Shown in pieces: positions 30,235 through 40,013 of a stretch of 64,000 nucleotides of DNA. The notes beneath the pieces were generated by a model. It worked only from the letters and a program-made list of their open reading frames with translations, did not search any database and had not been told where the DNA came from. Made by a program: the position numbers and the translations under genes. The DNA lies in assembly GCA_002778215.1 (NCBI GenBank), contig PCDM01000002.1, positions 1,054,001 to 1,118,000 on the forward strand, given 5' to 3'. How positions within the stretch are numbered: the stretch's first letter is position 1; the number at the start of each line of letters is the position of its first letter. Origin of the DNA: Esteya vermicola (taxonomy: Eukaryota > Ascomycota > Sordariomycetes > Ophiostomatales > Ophiostomataceae).

Positions 30235-31320
30235 TCAGTACGGAAGCACCCCGGCCAGCTTCAGCAGCTTGTCCGTCATCTCGGGCAGCTCCCGCGGCCG
30301 GTCGCGGTCACGCGGGTCCCTACTACCGTCCTCCAGCAGCGTGTGCGTCGTGCGCGCTACGATGTTGTCGTGGGGCCAGTGCGTGGTCCCCCCGTAGGCG
30401 GCAAAGACTGCTTTTTTGAGCGCCAGCTGCTCGGGGCTGGCCAGCCGCGCCGGCGTGTAGGCGGCATAGATGACGGTGCGGATCTGGCGGCTGGCGGGCT
30501 CGGGTTCCGACCCGTAGTGGACCAGCCGGCTGTCCCAGAGGATGAGGTCGCCGACATCGGCGCACACTTTGACGGGGGCCGCGCCGGTGCGTTCCCGGAA
30601 CCACCGGAGCTGCTCGGCGTCAAAGAGGTACCGGTCCTGCGGATCCCAGCTGGCCTTGTCGGTCTGCGTGTCGAAAAAGGCCTCGAAGCACCGGTGGCTA
30701 CCCGGGTACACGACGAGGCCGCCGTCGTCGGGCCCGGCCGGTGACAGGTTGAGGATCCCCTGCACGCAGTGGCGGCCCCGGCGCAGCGGGCTCTGGTCGA
30801 CGTGCTCCCAGGCCGGCTTGCGCGGCACGTCGCGGCGGTTCGGCAGCGTCACATTGAGGCTGTCGAAGCTGGCCAGCAGCGCGTCTGTGCCCCAGACGGC
30901 CGCAAAGGCCGCCAGCACGCCCGGCTCCTGCCGCGCTTCCCACATGAACCGCTCGTGCGCCACCCCGTACGTGCTGAACGTGTTGATCTTGCTCTGCACC
31001 GGCAGGTTCGCCTTGACCCACGTCGACGGGTCCGCGAGGTCCAGCGCCGTGCCGAACGACGTCAGCCACCGGTGGGCCGCCTGCTGGTACCCCAGCGCGC
31101 GGTCACGGGGAATGGCGCCCCGGACGACGGTGTAGCCCTGGGTCTCGAGGTCGCGGAGCCAGGGCTCCGACGCGAGGGTCTTGCCTCTGGTTGGCTGGTG
31201 AGACGGAAAAAAATCATAAAAAGATGCGACGGACTGTGATGAGGCTTACTGGACGGCATCACCCATGGGCGCCGGCTTCAGCACCGGTGAGGGGTCTGGC
31301 GAGATGGCAATGGGTGCCAT
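30235..31320 (-). CDS. Phytanoyl-CoA dioxygenase (PhyH)-family oxygenase
   Basis: Two exons, 31320-31250 and 31186-30235 (donor GTAAGC, acceptor ACCAG), giving 340 aa. The short first exon encodes MAPIAISPDPSP. Fe(II)/2-oxoglutarate oxygenase features: AWEHVDQSP holds the HxD iron ligands, LILWDSRLVHYGSEPEPASRQIR holds the distal His and the 2-oxoglutarate Arg, and VVYPGSHRCFEAFF is the usual PhyH PGSH motif. Members hydroxylate or otherwise oxidise small molecules, including fungal natural products. It converges with the regulator gene (stops 145 bases apart). Together with the flavin monooxygenases it would supply several oxidation steps to the cluster. Confidence 0.85.
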
Positions 31321-32010
31321 AATTCAAAGGCGAGAGATAAGGAACGATACAGGGTGAAATTGGTGGGTGCCCGTGATTTAGTTTACAGTTTGTCTGGTTG
31401 TGATTCTGGATCCGATCCCCTGTTGTTAAATAAACCTCCCTCCCGGCCTAAAGGGAGAGTCCTAAAAAAAAAAAAACAGACTGGAAGTCCCTCTCGTCTG
31501 TCTCGAGTCCTAGATCTTTGTTTCGTCTCCTGATCCCATCGGGTCGTCTAGGACTTGACGGCGGTCTCTCGGCCCAGGTCATTTTCCGTCGACACGTCGC
31601 CCACTAGCATTGGTAGTCAGAAGACGAGATTTGCCGTCGCCAACTTTTAGTCTGCTCGTGGCCCCCTTTTCTTCTTTTTTTTCCCGTCGCCAATTCTCAT
31701 ACTATTGACGCTCTCTGATTGGCCACTACAAATCTGGGGTACTCTACTACGTATCGTATCCTATCTAGATGAGATTAGGAGATAACCTCAGCGTGCAACC
31801 TCTCTCAAAATCCACCAAAAATGTCCAAGATGAGGTCGGTTATGGATAGCCTTGTCAGAAAGCCCATACTTAGCTGCCATGGCCGTCGCCTAAGATAAAA
31901 ACCATCAGACGACCAAGCGGGTTCTGCCACTTTTGTCTCTCTTGGCCTGACAGTTTACAATTCCCTTCTTCTTTGTAGGCCCTAGTCGTACGACAGCTCT
32001 GCAGAACAAC
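31321..32010. other. Divergent promoter region of dioxygenase and transporter genes
   Basis: About 690 bases, with an A-run near 31464-31477 and several GTCGCC-containing segments (around 31600-31690). No gene is seen. It probably holds the regulatory sites for both neighbours. Confidence 0.5.
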
Positions 32011-33726
32011 ATGTTGGGTCCGAGTTCTTGGGTCCGCAAGCACGCGGCACAGCCGCCGTCTGCTGTCCTAGCCACCATCGACACGCACCCGCCATGGTAC
32101 CAAGACGCTGCTCTGCGCAAGTTGCTGTTTCCCATGATCACCATCTACCTCACGCAGGTCTGCACGGGCTACGATGCTACCCTGACGGCCAACCTGCAGA
32201 GCTTCAAGGAATGGCAGTCTGGTGAGTTTGACGTGCAAGACAGCAGCAAGACAAGGCTCTCTCTGGTCAGTTCTGACAACAATACATCAGAAATGGGATA
32301 TCCAGATGCCCACGAAAAAGGCCTCATCACGGCCATCTACTTTATCGGCTGTCTCGTCGGCAGCATCCCGGCTTCCATCATCACCGACAAATGGTATGCC
32401 ACTCTTCTTTTTCTGTTCTTCTTCTTTTTCTCTTCACGACATTCCCACTGACACACGCTCGTCAGGGGCCGCAAGATTGGCGTCGCCATCGGCCAGATTC
32501 TGACCGTCGCCGGTGCCGTCTTCCAGGGCTGCTGCCACGGCCGCGGACAGTACATGGGCTCCCGCGTCGTCCTCGGCTTCGGCATCGCCTTTGTCACGTG
32601 CGCCGGCCCTGCCCTGCTCAGCGAGCTCGCCCATCCGCGCTTCCGCGGCACCATCGTCTCCTTCTACAATCCGCTGTGGTACCTCGGCAGCATCATCGTC
32701 GCCTGGACCTGCTTCGGCACCAGTCACATGGACCCCACCGACGCCTGGAACTGGCGCATCCCCTCCTTCTTGCAGGCCCTCATCCCCCTCGGCGTCCTGT
32801 CCGTCGTCTACTTCTTGCCCGAGAGCCCGCGCTGGCTCGTCTCCCACGGCCGCATCGACGAGGCCGCCGCCATCCTCGCCCGCTACCACGGCACCGCCGC
32901 CGACGCCCACAGCCGGCCCCTCGACGACCCCGTCGTGGCCGCCCAGCTCGGCGAGATCCGCAGCGCCATCGAGGGCGCGCGCGAGGGCATCACGTGGCAG
33001 GCGCTGCTGTCCCAGCGCGCCAACCGGCGGCGCCTCTTCGTCGTGACCACCATGGTGCTCATGACGCTGTGGTGCGGCCAGAACATTATCACCTTTTACT
33101 TCACCACCATCCTCAACAGCGTCGGCGTCACCGACACCCCGGCCCAGACCGGCATCAACGGCGGCCTCAACATCGCCAACCTGCTGTCCTCTGTCGCCGG
33201 CGCCTTTTTGGCCGACCGCATCGGCCGCCGCCCCCTCTGGATGCTGTCGTACGTGGGCATGATCCTCATCTTCGTGCCCTTTATCGCCCTCTCGGCCGTC
33301 TACGCCGAGCAGGCCCGGCGCAGCGCCGGCTACGGCGTCATCGTCTGCCTCTTTCTGTTCGACATCATGTACAACGTCGCCTGCAACCCGCTGCTGTACT
33401 CGTACACCACCGAGATCATGCCCTTTTACATGCGGGCCAAGGGCCTCGCCGTCAAGAACCTCGTCGGCCAGGTCGCCCTCGTCATCAACACCTACGTGAA
33501 CCCCGTCGCCCTCGCCGCCATCACCTGGAAGTACTACTTTGTCTTCCTCGCCCTCAACTGCGGCTGGCTGCTCCTCATCTACCTCTTCTTCCCCGAGACC
33601 ATGGGCTATACCCTCGAGGAGCTGTCCAGCCTCTTTGAGACCGACGAGTCCGTCGTCCTCGTTGGCGAGAAGGCCACCGACGAGCAGCTCCACGACCGGC
33701 TCGCTGTCGACCCAGAGAAGGTGTAG
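32011..33726 (+). CDS. MFS sugar-type transporter
   Basis: Three exons, 32011-32221, 32291-32393 and 32466-33726, all joining in phase (donors GTGAGT, GTATGC), giving 524 aa. Twelve-span sugar porter signature: GRKIG after TM2-3, RFRGTIVSFYNPLWYLGS, PESPRWLVSHGRIDEA in the central loop, DRIGRRPLW in the second half and PETMGYTLEELSSLF near the C-terminus. This is the fungal lactose permease/hexose transporter-like group of the plasma membrane. It is the last gene of the putative cluster and could import a glycoside or sugar substrate, or export a product (direction inferred only from family habit, which favours import). Confidence 0.88.
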
Positions 33727-34182
33727 CAGCCAGCCCGGTAGATTCGCGGCGAGATACTTTGAGAGGCATACCAATAGATACTTGCATAGACTGTCATTGA
33801 CGTATTTGAAGGAGGGATTGTAAGTAGGACTAGGGAAATACGAGTATATTGCCAATATAAGAAGAACGGGTCCCAAAAATAGGCAAGGTCTCTCTGCCTA
33901 CACAGTAGGACCTGCTTCTAATTCAAATCAGGGCAGCCTGTAAACACTATGGCCGTTAGGCATCCGGGCTATTTATGCAGAGCCGCAAACCGCAAGCCTG
34001 ATTGGCTAGCCAATCACTTCTAGGCGCCCTGTTTTCTAGTTCGTTTAGTCTATCACAGTAAAGGTCAATGTTGAACACTTTACCACTGCACCATACCACC
34101 AAAAATAGAGAGTTGTGGCAGCAACGAGCGCTCTTCAAGAATAATAACAACAACACAAAACAAACAGGCATCTGGATCGAAA
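33727..34182. other. Intergenic region
   Basis: Right edge of the metabolic cluster. AT-richer sequence without a recognisable gene or repeat; presumed promoter of the APH-type gene at its right end. Confidence 0.5.
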
Positions 34183-35436
34183 ATGGAAAGACCAAGCAAG
34201 CACTGGACGGGTACTTTGACGGCGGACCCGAAGTCTGAGAAGAGCAAACGCATTCAACAGATTCTTGCTTCTGCCGACTTCAAGTACCTTTCAGACCAAG
34301 CTCTCCAACTGAGAAAAGAGCAGCAACCGCACCTCCCCTCTCACGTACAATGCACCGTGAACTCGACAGAGTTTGCCTCTGGATTCAACAATCTGATTCT
34401 GGAAATTGCATTCACGGACAAAGTCTACTGGATCGCCCGAATTCCACACAAGGCCTTCACGGAAACTGACCGGACCTCCGCGCTCAGTGAGATTGCTACT
34501 ATGAAAATCATCCACGACAACACTGCCATACCTGTCCCGCAGGTTTTCGGGTTTGACCTGTCCCCAGACCAGCCGTTCAGGTATCCATACGTGTTCTTCG
34601 AGCACATGCCGGGTCGTTCATTGCCCCAGATGATCGCAGATTCGGTCCCTCGCGAACATCACGCTAAAGTGGCCAAGCAACTCGGCAAGGTGTTCGTTGA
34701 GCTGCAGAAGCTCAACTTTAGTCGCATTGGCCGCGTTTGGTGCGGAGAGAGTGCTGGCCAGCAGCCTCCAAAGATCATCTCTATGGCCTGGCACGCTTCT
34801 CCTGGACCCCTCCATATATCGCTTGAGTACTTCTACAGTCAACGACAAAGCGAAAACCAAGAGACTGCGGCTCTGCACCCGTCTGATCCCGACTGGTTAA
34901 CGGCATGCTGGGTGCTCAAGATGGCTCTCACGGATATGATCATTGAGGACCGGGTATATGGGCCGTTCCCCCTCTGCCACCTAGACCTGCACTACGGCAA
35001 CATGCTGTTCGACGATGATTACAACCTTACGGCTGTTCTTGACTGGGAAAATGCCCAGGCGGCTCCATTGGAGCAGCTGTCAGTTTGCCCGGAGCTGGTC
35101 AGCTTCCCAGGACGTTCTGATGAGGAAAATGAACCAATTCTCGAGTTCAAGAAACTTGTGATTGATGCTATCAAAGAAATGGAACAACACCTGGAAAGAG
35201 GGCAACCCATGTTGGACTGCCCGGCTCTGGAGATAGACACATCAGATGGAGGAAGGGAACGCACATCACTCTCTGCCTTTATGGCTTCCCCGAGTGCAAC
35301 GATTGTGTATCGCCAGTATATGGGGTCGCCGAGGACAACATTGTGGACAGCAAAAAATGTCGCGAAACTCGTGTACGGGGAGGCAGTGACTTGGGAACAG
35401 CTCATGGTGGTTTATGGCACCAAAATGCTTTTTTGA
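34183..35436 (+). CDS. APH-family phosphotransferase-like protein
   Basis: Single exon, 417 aa. APH/ChoK-like features: GFNNLILEIAF glycine-poor loop, YWIARIP candidate Lys substitute region, YPYVFFEHMPGRSLPQM hinge, catalytic loop PLCHLDLHYGNMLFDDD (HxDxxxxN) and AVLDWENAQAAPLEQLS (DWE). The C-terminal 100 residues are helical and charged. Codon use is less GC-rich than in the cluster to the left. It is typical of the large fungal family of uncertain substrate; fungal annotation pipelines often call such proteins phosphotransferase enzyme family. It is not closely similar by eye to the APH-type proteins at 7321 or 37700. Confidence 0.8.
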   Translation: MERPSKHWTGTLTADPKSEKSKRIQQILASADFKYLSDQALQLRKEQQPHLPSHVQCTVNSTEFASGFNNLILEIAFTDKVYWIARIPHKAFTETDRTSALSEIATMKIIHDNTAIPVPQVFGFDLSPDQPFRYPYVFFEHMPGRSLPQMIADSVPREHHAKVAKQLGKVFVELQKLNFSRIGRVWCGESAGQQPPKIISMAWHASPGPLHISLEYFYSQRQSENQETAALHPSDPDWLTACWVLKMALTDMIIEDRVYGPFPLCHLDLHYGNMLFDDDYNLTAVLDWENAQAAPLEQLSVCPELVSFPGRSDEENEPILEFKKLVIDAIKEMEQHLERGQPMLDCPALEIDTSDGGRERTSLSAFMASPSATIVYRQYMGSPRTTLWTAKNVAKLVYGEAVTWEQLMVVYGTKMLF

Positions 35437-35629
35437 ACGGACAAGGAATTTCGTTATTATGTTATGACATCTTTTATCGTATTTTAAATTGACTTGAAAA
35501 GACCAAGAGCGGTGGCTGTCTGATCTCAAGTCATGTTTCCCATGGGATGTGAACGTCTTCTCAACAAGTCAACCATGAAGTTTCTCTCCTTCTGACAACG
35601 GGTGAGACCACCGTATTAAAATATTTCTT

Positions 35630-36772
35630 TCAAGATTGATCTCCGAAAAAAGAGTCATCATCCGTGCTGGAAATCTCTGATTCTGGATCAGAATCCTCGT
35701 CTACCTTACCATCTGCATTCCATGCCCCATGATCTTCTAGTGTCATAGTTTTACCGGTCAAGACATCCAGTGACTGCATTTTGAATGTTGGAAGCGCATG
35801 TTTTAGGATTCGTACCGTTTTTGGCGATACCATCTGACGAGCGAGGTTTTTTGCTTGAATATGCAGGTCGTCCATCAATTTCAGCACACCTGTATCAGGT
35901 AGACAACATCTCGAGTGAGAAGCCGCCGTAATCCCCGGCGTGTCTTCCAGTAAACTGAGATTGACAACGACCTCTCTGAGACGGAGGACACCATTAGGAT
36001 TCTCGGGTCTGAGCACATCCGGACAAATGCAGCACAGACGCAGGTGTAGCTTTTCAAGAGTGTGAAGAAGGCTACCAATGGCTGGACAAATATGGCACCG
36101 GTGCCGTTCTGCTTCTGAAGAATACTGAAGCACAATGGGCAGATCCAGCACGAGGATACGTAGGTTTTCCACACAAAGTAAACTACGAATCGTTGGCAAG
36201 GCGAGATAATTGTAGATATCGACTGAGTTTTCGGACAGTGAATGCACCGCGCGTATATGTAGAGTACGCAAAGAAGGACTTTGTCGAATTTTAGTCGCAA
36301 GCTCGACCAGGTCGTGATCCAGGACTTCGTCCCACGACATCTGACGCCCATTTGCGCATACAAAGCCGCGCGTATATTCCTTCACACTGTCCTCTGAGCC
36401 CCAGTCTCCAGAACCACTCATATTCAGCTCCAACGTTTCCACGAAAGAGAGCGGCTTGACACCATCTTCAACACATGTCAACTTTCGCAGGGACTTTGGG
36501 GAAATCGTAACACATTGCAGGCTTGTCGGGAGCGCAAACTCGAACCATCGTTTGCATATTGAAAGCCGGCGTATATCTTTGTGGAAAAAAGACGGTCCGA
36601 CGTAGGTGAAAATTGTGTACAGTGTCTCTGGTGGCAATTGAAACAACGGCATATTTTGGCTCAAATATCCGTCGTGTTCAGTGCATTCTTTTCTATCCAG
36701 AATGCGAAACCCCAATCTCGACGGAAATTCCATAAGCGGAAAAACCAATAGTTTTTCCGTAGTACCAGCCAC
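35630..36772 (-). CDS. F-box protein
   Basis: Longest reading 380 aa. An F-box-like motif LPPETLYTIFTYV...RRLSICKRWFEFALP starts at about residue 45, so the true start may be the ATG at 36652 (residue 41) rather than 36772. The rest is a leucine-rich-like array (ETLELNMSG, LRTLHIRAVHSL, LRILVLDLPIVL, LEKLHLRLCC) and ends in an acidic Ser/Asp tail. F-box proteins recruit substrates to SCF ubiquitin ligases through Skp1; the target is not inferable. AT-richer than neighbouring genes and single-exon. Confidence 0.65.
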   Translation of the reverse strand: MAGTTEKLLVFPLMEFPSRLGFRILDRKECTEHDGYLSQNMPLFQLPPETLYTIFTYVGPSFFHKDIRRLSICKRWFEFALPTSLQCVTISPKSLRKLTCVEDGVKPLSFVETLELNMSGSGDWGSEDSVKEYTRGFVCANGRQMSWDEVLDHDLVELATKIRQSPSLRTLHIRAVHSLSENSVDIYNYLALPTIRSLLCVENLRILVLDLPIVLQYSSEAERHRCHICPAIGSLLHTLEKLHLRLCCICPDVLRPENPNGVLRLREVVVNLSLLEDTPGITAASHSRCCLPDTGVLKLMDDLHIQAKNLARQMVSPKTVRILKHALPTFKMQSLDVLTGKTMTLEDHGAWNADGKVDEDSDPESEISSTDDDSFFGDQS

Positions 36773-36985
36773 TGGTAAAGCGCTTTATCGCCTAACAAAT
36801 CGCAACTCCTCGAGCAGACTAAACTATTCAGAGCCCGTACAGTTCTCTGTTAATCTTTTTGTGATTCCACGCAGCAGTACAGTGATAATCCATACGCCAT
36901 TATTATACAATAATATTTACAGTTGCATTCGTAAGGCCTGACAACGAGCAAGTTGTCAACCAGCCATTACGAGAGGCGTCAACAA

Positions 36986-37056
36986 GCGTCGGTGGTTTAG
37001 TGGTAAAATTAATCGTTGCCATCGATTAGCCCCGGGTTCGATTCCCGGCCGACGCA
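36986..37056 (+). tRNA. tRNA-Gly (GCC)
   Basis: 71-nt cloverleaf: acceptor arms GCGTCGG/CCGACGC, anticodon stem AATCG/CGATT with loop TTGCCAT (anticodon GCC at 37018-37020), T stem CCGGG/CCCGG with loop TTCGATT, discriminator A. No intron. A box TGGTTTAGTGG and B box GGTTCGATTCC are present, followed by a T5 Pol III terminator (37057-37061). It is identical to the gene at 48589. Confidence 0.97.
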
Positions 37057-37699
37057 TTTTTGGTCCTAGGGACGGTGTGGCACGGGCACCCCGTAAGGAT
37101 CCGGTCAAACTGTTGGGTGTCCTTAAATGGTTCGAGAAAGGAGGCAGAATTGGAGGCGTTTGGCGAGGACCCTTTGCTTTTTTGCCACCACCCATCATCC
37201 ACACTGACTCTTGCTAGCGGTTAAGAATAGTGTACAGAGTACACCTCGACTTTTCTGTTGTAATTCTCTATTGGTGATGAGGTAAATCGTCCCATGCTAT
37301 GACAGGCTACAATGTCGACGAAAAGTGTCGCTTTTTCCATAGACGAGCTCGCAGTGACTTTGCCAAAGACCTGGGCAGCTGGAATTGTAAATATGTATGG
37401 AATTAGATATTGATAAGAAAGATGAATCCCGTTTTGCCTCTCCAGTGTAAAATACAGTTCAAATGCACTACGAGTACATCGGCGGCACACTGTACATCAC
37501 ACGGTAATTTTTCACTAGGAGTCCCGCCCCCTTAACTTCTTAGGGCTACTGCGTCATGCTCTTCTATTATGCTTAAATAGGTGTGGATACATGTATATTT
37601 TCTGCAGACAAACCCGCTCTCATTACCTCCATCCACTAAGAGAAGCCGCCTGTGGCCATCCGCAGCATTTAGAACGGAAACGAGACAGAAAGGACCAGG
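37057..37699. other. Intergenic region right of tRNA-Gly
   Basis: Pol III terminator at the left edge, then about 600 bases with no recognised gene. The right end is the presumed promoter of the APH-type gene at 37700. Confidence 0.5.
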
Positions 37700-39046
37700 A
37701 TGGCAACCTCCGTCGCCTCCCATTCGCCATCGCATTCTGAAGACGACGACTCTGCCTCGGATGTCGAGTCGGATTCGTCTTCTATCATGTACGATCACGA
37801 ACCGTTCATCACCTTCCAAGATCGTGTCGTGGATCTGGCCACGAGCGCGATCTGGACCGACGCGGGTCGCGATGCTATCCAAGTCGAGCGGCTGTATGGG
37901 GGCAGTTACAATCGCGTCATTGGCGTACGTCGAAAACGAGACGGAGAAGAAGGAGAAGAAGATGATAATGGCAGGGCTGGCCGAGATGACTTCATCTTGC
38001 GAGTTCCTCGGTTCGATGCCGATCGCATGGACCAAGAGGTCGCCATCATGCAGTTTGTGGCTCACCAGACCGACATCCCTATGCCGCGGGTCGTGTCCTT
38101 TGATCTGGCCGACAACAACCCGATTGCTTCCCGGTACATGATACAGACACGCATTCCCGGAACGAATCTTCTTTCTGGCTTCCCTACTCTGCATCATGAA
38201 GACAAGTGCCGCGTGGCTCGTGAGCTCGGTGCCGTCTATCGCTCCCTGCTGGCTGTGCGCAGCTCGCGGGCTGGGATCCCCGACCTGGTCACAGCGTCCG
38301 AAGACGCAGACGGGGAGAGCGCGGGAGACGATGCGCAAGATGCGTCCTTCCCCGGCGGTCATATTGCACCATTTGCCATTCTCAGTGGCAGCGACAACAA
38401 GGCATCGGCAACAAAAAGCACACCTGCTCAGCCAGTGGGTTCTGTCTACGAGCTGATGACAAGCCTGCTACACGCTCAGAAGGCAGCATGCCTCGCGCAT
38501 TGCCCGACAGACACCTGTACGCCAGAGCTGTTTGATCAGTTATGCCACATGACTTTTCAGCTCCAAAATAAGGGATACCTGACGAACGATCACTTTTGCT
38601 TGGCCCATCTCGACCTAGAACCGTACAACATTCTCCTCGCCACGGATACAGACACGGCAGATCAAGACGCATCTTCTACTTGTTCGACTCCACCATCTCC
38701 AGGGCCCTGCGCGACAAACCGCATCATCACCGGAGTTTTGGATTGGGACAGCGCCATCCTCGGTCCCATGTTCATGGCTTGCAAGCCACCCATGTGGATC
38801 TGGGGCTGGCTGCATGACGAGGAGGAAGACGAGCGGCTGGCCAACGATGAGCCAACCACCCCTGATGGACGTCAACTCAAGCAATGTTTCGAAACTGCCG
38901 CGGGGCCCGACTACGTCAAGTTTGCCTACCCCACGGCATATCGCTTGGCAAGGCGACTGTTCTACTTTGCCATGAAAGGCATCGGATATAGCGAGCATTG
39001 GAGGGAGGCCGAGCACATGTTGGAGGAATGGTCTTGTCTGTCTTAG
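37700..39046 (+). CDS. APH-family phosphotransferase-like protein with acidic N-terminus
   Basis: Single exon, 448 aa. The first 35 residues are acidic/Ser-rich. Fold motifs: VERLYGGSYNRVIGV, FILRVPRFDAD (candidate Lys replaced by Arg), IASRYMIQTRIPGTNLL hinge, catalytic loop HFCLAHLDLEPYNILLATD (Asp and Asn present) and IITGVLDWDSAILGPMFM (DWD). An acidic insert (EDADGESAGDDAQD) lies in the middle. A fungal APH-like protein of unknown substrate; a cytosolic small-molecule kinase or pseudo-kinase are both possible. Confidence 0.8.
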   Translation: MATSVASHSPSHSEDDDSASDVESDSSSIMYDHEPFITFQDRVVDLATSAIWTDAGRDAIQVERLYGGSYNRVIGVRRKRDGEEGEEDDNGRAGRDDFILRVPRFDADRMDQEVAIMQFVAHQTDIPMPRVVSFDLADNNPIASRYMIQTRIPGTNLLSGFPTLHHEDKCRVARELGAVYRSLLAVRSSRAGIPDLVTASEDADGESAGDDAQDASFPGGHIAPFAILSGSDNKASATKSTPAQPVGSVYELMTSLLHAQKAACLAHCPTDTCTPELFDQLCHMTFQLQNKGYLTNDHFCLAHLDLEPYNILLATDTDTADQDASSTCSTPPSPGPCATNRIITGVLDWDSAILGPMFMACKPPMWIWGWLHDEEEDERLANDEPTTPDGRQLKQCFETAAGPDYVKFAYPTAYRLARRLFYFAMKGIGYSEHWREAEHMLEEWSCLS

Positions 39047-39262
39047 TCTAGCATCTGCACTGTTAGCTTAAGTCCGTAGCAAAGAGAACAAAAAAAACAA
39101 CTGAAAATGTGCAGAAGTGGGTGGCAATTCAGCGTAAGATGTAGTCCTTTCATCTCGCCCTGTGCTACGTTATCAGTCAGCTAGTGAGTGCGGAACTACC
39201 TACCACACATATATAACCACATACACTACTAACAACTGTCATAGTACGTAGAATAGCATAGG

Positions 39263-39298
39263 GAGGGACCATTGACTGATCAGTCAATGGTCCCTCCT
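39263..39298. repeat. Perfect 36-nt palindrome
   Basis: Perfect inverted repeat centred on TGATCA (between 39280 and 39281). Allowing a small bulge, the arms extend further to GCATAG/CTATGC. It lies about 215 bases past the APH-type gene's stop codon and could form a hairpin of 18 or more base pairs. Confidence 0.9.
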
Positions 39299-39470
39299 CC
39301 TATGCCATGCTCTATGAGCGGCTTGCTAGCAGGCAGGGACGGAGGGAGACGCACTTGTGGGCGTCACACGTAAAACTTGTGTAGCTGATTCTGTCTATTA
39401 AATTCCTTACTATCTGTCTGTCTTTCTAGTGGCTACGTCTCGTCTACTTATACCTTTTAAAGTAGAGGGT

Positions 39471-39489
39471 GTCGAGGCGAAGCCTCGAC
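39471..39489. repeat. GCGAAGC mini-hairpin
   Basis: Eight-base stem GTCGAGGC/GCCTCGAC with a GAA loop, followed immediately by CTAA. A shorter hairpin with the same GGCGAAGCC core occurs at 46650-46664. Confidence 0.8.
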
Positions 39490-39568
39490 CTAATTTGCCC
39501 CCTATTTTAAGTACGGGTACCGTGACATTAGTTACGGTACGTACTCTACACTCACTAGCTAGATAGAA

Positions 39569-39726
39569 ATTGATATTATGAATCACCTGCGAAGTCACCA
39601 ATTGATATTATGAATCAACCTACGAAGTCACTAATTGATATCATTAGTCACTTGTGAAGTCACTGGGGTCCCTGCCCATGAAAAAATATATAATACGTGC
39701 CCCCTTCGTCTGCTCGTATACCAACA
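39569..39726 (+). repeat. Triple 32-33-nt tandem repeat and LTR-like remnant
   Basis: Three tandem copies start at 39569, 39601 and 39634, each beginning ATTGATAT and containing GAAGTCAC. The end of the stretch (CTCGTATACCAACA, to 39726) resembles the 3' end of the 303-bp repeat of 15688-15990, which itself contains ATATCAATGC and GAAGTCAC. It is probably a diverged relative of that element. Confidence 0.65.
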
Positions 39727-39821
39727 CATGTCGTCCATTTCGCTGCCCTTCTCGATCATCCCCTTTGCTCTGGTATCTCTCCTACCAATTAGTCAAATCA
39801 AGAAGAATCTGCGCTCCCATC

Positions 39822-40013
39822 ATGCCTAGGATCAAAACTGGCACAACACACCATTGCCCCAAGAAAAGCAAGGGGAATTGCCGTCGTCACAAACCGCTGG
39901 GATATTGCACCGTGCACCAAACATTGTGCAGAGAGCATAATAAGGCGCATTTGAAAGGCGAGAACTGCCAGGAGGAAGTTCTTGTTAACGCTTTTGTGAA
40001 CCAAAGCAAATGA
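39822..40013 (+). CDS. Small Cys/His-rich protein
   Basis: 63 aa from the ATG at 39822 (MPRIKTGTTHHCPKK). Metal-ligand-like pattern: C-x6-C, H, C-x3-H, C-x3-H, H and a final C in GENC. Short fungal proteins with this spacing, followed by a long Lys/Arg/Glu-rich tail, are familiar to me but unnamed. Here a charged frame (40010-40291, rich in KRKERERRK) overlaps the stop codon by four bases (ATGA) in another frame. This suggests the natural protein carries the charged tail and that a frameshift or unrecognised intron separates them. Moderate support for the small frame alone. Confidence 0.45.
   Translation: MPRIKTGTTHHCPKKSKGNCRRHKPLGYCTVHQTLCREHNKAHLKGENCQEEVLVNAFVNQSK

Noticed and set aside
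20165..33726. Classical secondary-metabolite cluster with a backbone enzyme
   Set aside because: No PKS, NRPS, DMAT or terpene synthase is present anywhere in the cluster; only tailoring-type enzymes are seen.
32434..33876. 480-codon frame antisense to the MFS transporter
   Set aside because: The sense strand has sugar-porter signatures and clean introns; the antisense product is Gly/Glu/Asp low complexity.
39471..39489. Rho-independent-type terminator
   Set aside because: No T-run follows and the genome is eukaryotic; more likely part of a mobile-element remnant.
39569..39665. CRISPR-like array
   Set aside because: Only three contiguous diverged units without spacers, in a fungal genome.
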